NCBI GenBank assembly: GCA_001839685.1
Contig: MLAK01000860.1
Location: 1 to 64,000, forward strand
Source of the DNA: Tritrichomonas foetus
Lineage: Eukaryota > Parabasalia > Tritrichomonadida > Tritrichomonadidae
Direction of reading: 5' to 3'
Length of the DNA: 64,000 bases
The notes under the pieces were generated by a model, which was given only the letters and a program-made list of their open reading frames with translations, did no database searches and was not told the origin of the DNA. Numbering within the stretch: the first letter of the stretch is position 1; each line of letters starts with the position of its first letter. Position numbers and translations under genes: made by a program. This document shows positions 58,716 through 64,000 of this stretch, one piece after another.

Positions 58716-59963
58716 TTATGGACGTGATGGATTCATTACATCATATAAAAACTCTGCACTTGATCTATTCGTGCATATTTGACCAATGAAATATCCAATA
58801 GATGACAATAAATAAAAGAACAAAGGAATGTAGAAATATTTCTTAAATGTTGGATGTGACCAAATTGCATCAAATCCAACAAGAATGCATAAAATATATC
58901 CTGGTAGCGCATATCGATAAACATCTATATGGAACAACATAGAATTATATATCAAATACACAGTGCTAAAAATAGCTAATGGTATTGATGTTGCAAATAA
59001 AACCAAGCAGCCAAAAATCATTAAAACATGAAGGTGAAGAATTGGAAATAAATACTGAATAGATTGAAAATTTTTAGAATTTTCAATGAGCGCATAAAAA
59101 GGTTTAAACTTAATAAGCCCTTGATTAAAAATGAAATAAGCTTTATATGTGCCAAATTTAATTTGATGTAAATACAATAGAAAAATGTGAACAGAAAATG
59201 ATAAAGATGTAATGATTGCACCAATAAAATCTAAACGAAGAAGATAACACAAACCTATGGTGCCTACAATTGCAAGCCCTTCAATTCTTGTAAAGCAGGC
59301 ACCTATAAGAGACAAAAGCATAAATAGCTTTTTATCAATTTTATAAAATATTAAGGCTAAATAACACAATGATATAAAAAGTGGCTCACTTGCTCCAACA
59401 AGTCTATAAAGGCAATTTCGAAGTGGAATGCATAAAAAAATCAAGCATGTCCATTTTGGATCATTTACACAATCATATACAATTAAAAGCCGTCGAAAAA
59501 CATAAAGAGATAAAAAGGAACAAAAAATTATGGCTATGATGTCACCTAGCCAATAGCAATTGAAAGTGAGAAAAGCGAATAGTTTGATTATTATTGGAAA
59601 ACCTGGTAAATGGCATGCAAAATAATATGCAGGGTAATTAAATTCCCTTTTCCATGGATTATTTTCTGGTATGTTATATAACGTTTTAGCAACATAAACA
59701 TAATTGGGACCATCCCAATAAGCAAGAGGAGAAATAAAATCACCATTTAAAAATGTAAATATCCAAGATATCAAAAGCATAATTAAATAGATCGAAAAAG
59801 AAAACTGATCAATTTTATCAATCTTCCACAAATGATGAGTATATGTCTTTGATGGGGTTAAACTATCATAAATGGATTTTTCGCATACTTCTTCATTATT
59901 TAGCATTGCATGAAATCGGCTGTTTTTGTTTGATGCTAAAAGAAAAACTCTGATTATGGCCAT
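58716..59963 (-). CDS. Multi-pass GT-C-type glycosyltransferase, PIG-V-like
   Basis: A 415-residue protein with about nine or ten predicted membrane helices. After the first helix a lumenal loop carries YWDGPNYVYVAKTLYN and then HLPGFPIIIKLF. This resembles the WD..(H/Y) and (F/L)PxxP loop of PIG-V and related GT-C mannosyltransferases, in which the Asp (D84) takes part in catalysis. Such enzymes use dolichol-phosphate-mannose in the ER. Parabasalids are thought to lack most of a typical GPI pathway, so the acceptor may be another glycolipid or protein, and the exact role is open. An initiator-like TCATA lies 9 bases before the ATG, and the gene diverges from the one at 60075. A second ATG at residue 20 is an alternative start. 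Confidence 0.6.
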   Translation of the reverse strand: MAIIRVFLLASNKNSRFHAMLNNEEVCEKSIYDSLTPSKTYTHHLWKIDKIDQFSFSIYLIMLLISWIFTFLNGDFISPLAYWDGPNYVYVAKTLYNIPENNPWKREFNYPAYYFACHLPGFPIIIKLFAFLTFNCYWLGDIIAIIFCSFLSLYVFRRLLIVYDCVNDPKWTCLIFLCIPLRNCLYRLVGASEPLFISLCYLALIFYKIDKKLFMLLSLIGACFTRIEGLAIVGTIGLCYLLRLDFIGAIITSLSFSVHIFLLYLHQIKFGTYKAYFIFNQGLIKFKPFYALIENSKNFQSIQYLFPILHLHVLMIFGCLVLFATSIPLAIFSTVYLIYNSMLFHIDVYRYALPGYILCILVGFDAIWSHPTFKKYFYIPLFFYLLSSIGYFIGQICTNRSSAEFLYDVMNPSRP

Positions 59964-59969
59964 TTATAT

Positions 59970-59974
59970 TATGA
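59970..59974 (-). promoter_or_regulatory. Initiator-like TCATA before the GT-C gene
   Basis: On the minus strand TTTTCATAATATAAATG places the putative +1 A (59972) nine bases before the ATG, within the 111-bp divergent promoter. Confidence 0.4.
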
Positions 59975-60074
59975 AAAAGTGATCAACGCACATTTATCTT
60001 ACACAAATTTTTGATAAAAATCATTACTGTCATTTCATTTTGGCACAATTTTACATACTTTTTTTCGCGAAAGA

Positions 60075-61136
60075 ATGAGTTTGAATATCCGAGTTGAAAA
60101 CGGCCAGACAATCATTACAGGACCCACATATAAAATTGACGAAGTTAAAGAAACAATTAGACAGATTTTGAAGTGCGAAAGCAAATATTCGCTATCAACA
60201 ATTCGATTCCACGAAAAATACTCCACAATTTCACCAGAAATTCAAAACGCTCTGCAATTCTTGTATCCGAAACTTCATACAGATTTATTAGAAACAGCAG
60301 AAAAAGAAATAATCACCGAAAATAATACATTTCGATATTACGTTGGAACTTATTCAAATATCATTGTTGGATTCTTAATAGAAATATTTGTGAAAAATCA
60401 GCCGGCTGCATTCAAATGTCAAATTAACAAGAATTATGACAAATCTCCAGTTTTTACATTAAATATTCCAATTCCAGTCCAAATCAAAATTATAAATAGT
60501 TCTAAAGATGGCCTCCTTGATCTTTACCTTTCAAGTGAATCGTCAATTCCATTTTCAACTCGTTCACAATTGCTCAAAGATGCAATCCATTCAATTAGCC
60601 AAAAGAAAATTGGTGTTTCTAAATTTTCGGCTGTTGATATTGATGGTTTTGAACAAGACCTTCAAATTTCAATGGCTAACTTTTTGAAGATACATTTATT
60701 AAAATCAAATGATGTTTTTGCAGATGATCTTGACTCAAAATCATTTGTATTATATATTTTACCAAGAAATGAAGTTTCTCAGGGCTTTTCTGATCTCCAA
60801 TATCTTGAAAAAGTTAAGAATCGTGTTGAAAGGTCATTTTTCAGAATTGAAAGGCGAAAATGTAGCGGTTGTGGTTACATTTATAGTGATACATCAAACG
60901 AGCCACTCAAAAAGTTCCTCAAAGAAGATAGTTTCATTCCATTCCCTGATGGAAAGATGGAACACGTTGATGTAGATGATGATGGATATGAAGTAGTAAT
61001 GGTCAATACGGAACACGGACCAGTCCCCCTTGAGGAGGACGGTGAAATAGAAGTGGAGATTTGTAATCATCAAGGAGAACCAGCAACATCTGTGTCTACT
61101 TGGTCTTTTGATCTCGTATGTATGACAGATATCTAA
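60075..61136 (+). CDS. Unknown protein (353 aa) with CxxC motif
   Basis: Not recognised. A 353-residue soluble protein. It opens with short beta-like strands (MSLNIRVENGQTIITGPTYK), then an alternating alpha/beta middle. The last ~90 residues contain a CSGCGY motif near residue 264 and an acidic stretch, with a later Cys-Asn-His (EICNHQGEPATS). The CxxC plus C.H could form a zinc site. No membrane segment. Balanced composition and the divergent pairing with the GT-C gene (111 bp apart) support a real gene. Confidence 0.7.
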   Translation: MSLNIRVENGQTIITGPTYKIDEVKETIRQILKCESKYSLSTIRFHEKYSTISPEIQNALQFLYPKLHTDLLETAEKEIITENNTFRYYVGTYSNIIVGFLIEIFVKNQPAAFKCQINKNYDKSPVFTLNIPIPVQIKIINSSKDGLLDLYLSSESSIPFSTRSQLLKDAIHSISQKKIGVSKFSAVDIDGFEQDLQISMANFLKIHLLKSNDVFADDLDSKSFVLYILPRNEVSQGFSDLQYLEKVKNRVERSFFRIERRKCSGCGYIYSDTSNEPLKKFLKEDSFIPFPDGKMEHVDVDDDGYEVVMVNTEHGPVPLEEDGEIEVEICNHQGEPATSVSTWSFDLVCMTDI

Positions 61137-61586
61137 AAAACAATAATTTCCATCAAAAATAAAACAATGTTAATTTGTTATTCTCATTCTTTGTTTGTGT
61201 TAATTTTATTCATTATATGTTTTCTTATTTGTGAAAATAGCGATAGGAGCAAACTAATCACGTATTTTTGAAATTCAATCACAATATGATGCACACTTTG
61301 TCACAAATATTGAAGAATGACAAACAGCTTAACTAGCCTATATATGTGGTATTTAAAATGTTTACTGAAGTGAAATTAGATAAGATAGAATTTTAAGAAA
61401 TTTCTCAAAATTCTTTATTTTTTAATTTTTTGACAATGTTACGATGGTGATATTATCTACATACAATTTTATTATAGAATAAATCACTAAAGTTATATTT
61501 TAATTAATAATTAACAAGATATGAATCAATTCTTAAATATTTGTTAGAAAGATTTTGATTTCTAATGTGACCGTTTATTTATTCCA
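61137..61586. other. Intergenic region
   Basis: AT-rich spacer upstream of the partial gene at the end of the window. No gene, tRNA or strong repeat is seen. Confidence 0.6.
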
Positions 61587-64000
61587 ATGTGGCTCGCGCC
61601 AAAGCTCGGTAATCTTCCAAGAACACAAAAGTCATTTTATTTAACAAGCACAAATGGTGAAAAGTTTTTGGTGAAGCCAGGAAAAGCATTTATCTTTCGA
61701 AACAGCACATGGAATCTTGTCAGAGCCGTTGGAAATTTAAATAACAAAATCTCGCGCGTCGTTATATCACCAACAGGAAATACATCATTACATCTTCCAA
61801 AAATGACAGGTTTGTTGGCAACACATATGAATAATGCAGATGCCCTTGTTATTACACTTCCTTTGCCTTCTTCAGCACATGTTTCACGAGACGCTCCAAT
61901 TACTGCAACTGATACCGTTGCTCCATCCGGTGAAGCAATGGTTGTTACATCTCCTCATCAAACTGTTGGAGATATGCCATTTATTTTTGGTTTACAGAAT
62001 AAAAAAATGTCAGATTTTCCATCACATGTTCATGGCCTAGCAACAAGTGAAAATGGAGAAGCAATCGCGTTGGCTGTTGATGATCAATTTTGGATTTGGC
62101 AGCAACTTCCAGAATATGAAAAAGGAATTGGATTTTGGTTAGATTTGACTTCTAATCAACGATTTTCAGTCGGCGTTGAATCAAATCATCCAATCTCACA
62201 AAGTGGACGTGTTTATCATGGTTATATGAGACCTCAACAATATTTTACACTTCATCCTGTTTTAGCCCCCAATTTGCCACAAAATTCTGCAATTTCTTAT
62301 CAAGATTTATGTATGTTTGATAATCCTGATGAAGGAAGAGGAATTTGCTGTTTAACTGCACTTTTACCACCATGTAAGCCATTTGATACTTTATATTTAT
62401 TTAACTCAATCTGTACATTTAAAGGCTTTAAACCTGTTTTTCAAAGAGCTGATATTACTTTACCAGTTTTTGATGAAGCAAGCGGTCCGTGTGTTTGGTG
62501 GTCACGAGATTGTAGACTGGCTGTTATTGCTGTAGGTAATAATTTAATCATAGTTACCAGATTTTTAAGACCTATTGCTATAATTCCATTAAATGAAATT
62601 TTTGCTGGAAATGATCTTCTTGTTTCTGATGTTGCCTGGAGTTGTGGAGGACAGTTTTTCCTTTTAACATCAACCCAAGGTAAAATTGGAGCTGTTACTC
62701 GCTCAGGTAAATCAATGAGACATTCAATCTGTCACTTAACTCCATTTAGTGATAAAAAAATACCGTTAATGATTTCAGGAGACTCAAAAGATCCTTCTTT
62801 ATTCGTTGTTTATTCAAATGAAAAGTGGAGAGAATTAAAAATTGATATTTCAATGATTCCACAAACACTTGAAAATTTAATGTCACTTCATTTCCCACAA
62901 AAATCGGTTTATCCTTACTGGGAACCGACAATCAAAGAAATTAAAGAAACTGGTTTTGTTGATATACCTAATTTAATCAAACTTTTATATTTAACAGATC
63001 TTTATAGAATTTGGCCTTATCAGTCTCCATTAAGATATCTTTTGTTTCAATTATTTGAAGCTGGTGTGAAAAATTTATTGAATACTAATCAAGATTTATA
63101 TGCATTTTTATTAATTCGGTGTATTTTAAGACTTACTGAGCTTCCTGTATCATCTTACCAAGTTATCATTGATAGACTAAAAGGCTCAAAATTAAAACGT
63201 GATAAGCTTTTACTAAAAATTATTCAAGATGAACTTGATAAAAAAGATTATGTTATATCAAAAACACCTTCAATTGGAAGTAACATTAAAATGTATGATC
63301 CAACAGAAGAAGATAAAGAGCAAATGATGGAATTGAAACAACCACATAATGGAAGAAATATAGATTTGTTTGCACTTGTGAAAGCTGTAAAGAATCTTTT
63401 GTATGCTTCAGAACTTGATCCTGAAATTTATGAAATTAATGTGAATTTGGCTCTTTTAATGGAAATTATGGTTCAATTTGGAAGGTTTGATCGTGCTATA
63501 TTATTGGCAAAGCATCCATCTATTGCTTCAGATCCAACTCAATTGTATCATCGTATTGCTTCCCTTCATCCTGATGAACCAGGCTTATTATTTAGAGCAA
63601 TGACAATTTGCATCAAAGCAGCACCAGATGATGAAATGAATATACGAGCTGTTTGTGTTAAAGCATTGACTAACATTCTTAAACAAAGAATTGCGGATTC
63701 AAGTCCAACTGCAGCAAGTGGAAGAACGAAATTATTATCTTCAATTATTATAATTGAAGAAGATCTTGAATTGATTGTTCCTGAAAATGTGAAACAACTT
63801 GATGATTTTGCAGTGATTCTTGGAATTGCATTTGCCGCTGCTCATTACCCAGCTTGTTCGAACTACTTTAATGGAAAATCAAATTTAATTCCTGAATATC
63901 TTCGCTATGCAGTTCGAGAACTTTTCAGTCTTGTTTGGTTCATTAGATGGCGGCATGCTGCGATTTTTGATACTGCTAAAACTGGTCATGCAAGCAATGC
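61587..64000 (+). CDS. Beta-propeller plus helical protein, 3' end missing
   Basis: The frame is open from the ATG at 61587 (MWLAPKLGNLPRTQ) to the last base, 804 complete codons without a stop, so the gene continues beyond the window. The first ~430 residues have strand-rich, WD40-like segments (SRVVISPTGNTSLHLPKMTG, VSDVAWSCGGQFFLLTSTQG, CVWWSRDCRLAVIAVGNN). From about 480 the chain is helical (PNLIKLLYLTDLYRIWPYQS, INVNLALLMEIMVQFGRFDR), suggesting an alpha-solenoid. Propeller followed by solenoid is the layout of coat, IFT and some ciliary transition-zone proteins. The exact family cannot be named from this portion. A ciliary or trafficking role is an inference from architecture. Confidence 0.75.
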   Translation, partial: MWLAPKLGNLPRTQKSFYLTSTNGEKFLVKPGKAFIFRNSTWNLVRAVGNLNNKISRVVISPTGNTSLHLPKMTGLLATHMNNADALVITLPLPSSAHVSRDAPITATDTVAPSGEAMVVTSPHQTVGDMPFIFGLQNKKMSDFPSHVHGLATSENGEAIALAVDDQFWIWQQLPEYEKGIGFWLDLTSNQRFSVGVESNHPISQSGRVYHGYMRPQQYFTLHPVLAPNLPQNSAISYQDLCMFDNPDEGRGICCLTALLPPCKPFDTLYLFNSICTFKGFKPVFQRADITLPVFDEASGPCVWWSRDCRLAVIAVGNNLIIVTRFLRPIAIIPLNEIFAGNDLLVSDVAWSCGGQFFLLTSTQGKIGAVTRSGKSMRHSICHLTPFSDKKIPLMISGDSKDPSLFVVYSNEKWRELKIDISMIPQTLENLMSLHFPQKSVYPYWEPTIKEIKETGFVDIPNLIKLLYLTDLYRIWPYQSPLRYLLFQLFEAGVKNLLNTNQDLYAFLLIRCILRLTELPVSSYQVIIDRLKGSKLKRDKLLLKIIQDELDKKDYVISKTPSIGSNIKMYDPTEEDKEQMMELKQPHNGRNIDLFALVKAVKNLLYASELDPEIYEINVNLALLMEIMVQFGRFDRAILLAKHPSIASDPTQLYHRIASLHPDEPGLLFRAMTICIKAAPDDEMNIRAVCVKALTNILKQRIADSSPTAASGRTKLLSSIIIIEEDLELIVPENVKQLDDFAVILGIAFAAAHYPACSNYFNGKSNLIPEYLRYAVRELFSLVWFIRWRHAAIFDTAKTGHASN

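Noticed and set aside
1..64000. CRISPR arrays, bacterial operons, riboswitches
   Set aside because: No direct-repeat/spacer pattern or Shine-Dalgarno-like organisation. The window is eukaryotic.

Overview
The window is eukaryotic, AT-rich and dense with long intronless genes. It looks like a parabasalid (trichomonad) genome, most probably Tritrichomonas or a close relative. The reasons are uninterrupted reading frames up to 4,238 codons; short intergenic gaps with TCA(C/T)(A/T) initiator-like sites a few bases before several ATGs; a polytopic PAS/adenylyl cyclase; a subtilase with an EGF-like module; many coiled-coil cytoskeleton-type proteins; gamma-tubulin and a SHIPPO-repeat protein; and several DDE transposons. 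The species assignment is an inference. Assembly Ns lie at 53120, 53142, 53412 and 56439.

Layout. 0.4-1.9 kb: VHS/ENTH-type adaptor. 2-14.8 kb: giant coiled-coil protein on the minus strand with an internal 5 x 63-bp tandem repeat. 14.9-17.0 kb: pogo-like transposon with unusual ~336-bp terminal inverted repeats. 17.0-19.9 kb: gene-poor, with a GC-rich perfect 23-bp hairpin and a decayed gene. 19.9-24.7 kb: membrane adenylyl cyclase. 25-27.4 kb: unknown protein, then gamma-tubulin. 27.8-30.5 kb: subtilisin-family protease. 30.8-33.8 kb: RasGEF. 34.6-36.9 kb: Asn/Gln-rich protein. 37.3-39.8 kb: pseudogene that resembles Crinkler/RHS-type (CR) effectors. 40.3-43.2 kb: helical-repeat protein and a tetraspanin-like membrane protein. 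43.6-53 kb: three coiled-coil proteins and one small gene. 53.2-53.9 kb: broken Tc1/mariner transposase. 54.1-55.5 kb: SHIPPO-repeat protein. 55.65-58.55 kb: apparently complete second pogo-like element (TA target duplication, 38-bp TIRs). 58.7-64 kb: GT-C-type glycosyltransferase, an unknown protein, and a beta-propeller-like gene running off the end.

The genes do not form an obvious operon or pathway, which is normal for this lineage. Shared themes are cytoskeleton and flagellar apparatus (gamma-tubulin, SHIPPO repeats, coiled coils), membrane signalling and trafficking (cyclase, RasGEF, VHS adaptor, tetraspanin-like protein), and mobile DNA. Three unrelated DDE insertions and one CR-type pseudogene occupy about 8 kb and sit between genes. 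The most unusual items are the long-TIR pogo element, the GC-rich hairpin at 17.4 kb, the CR-type pseudogene, and the subtilase with an Asp at the predicted oxyanion position.
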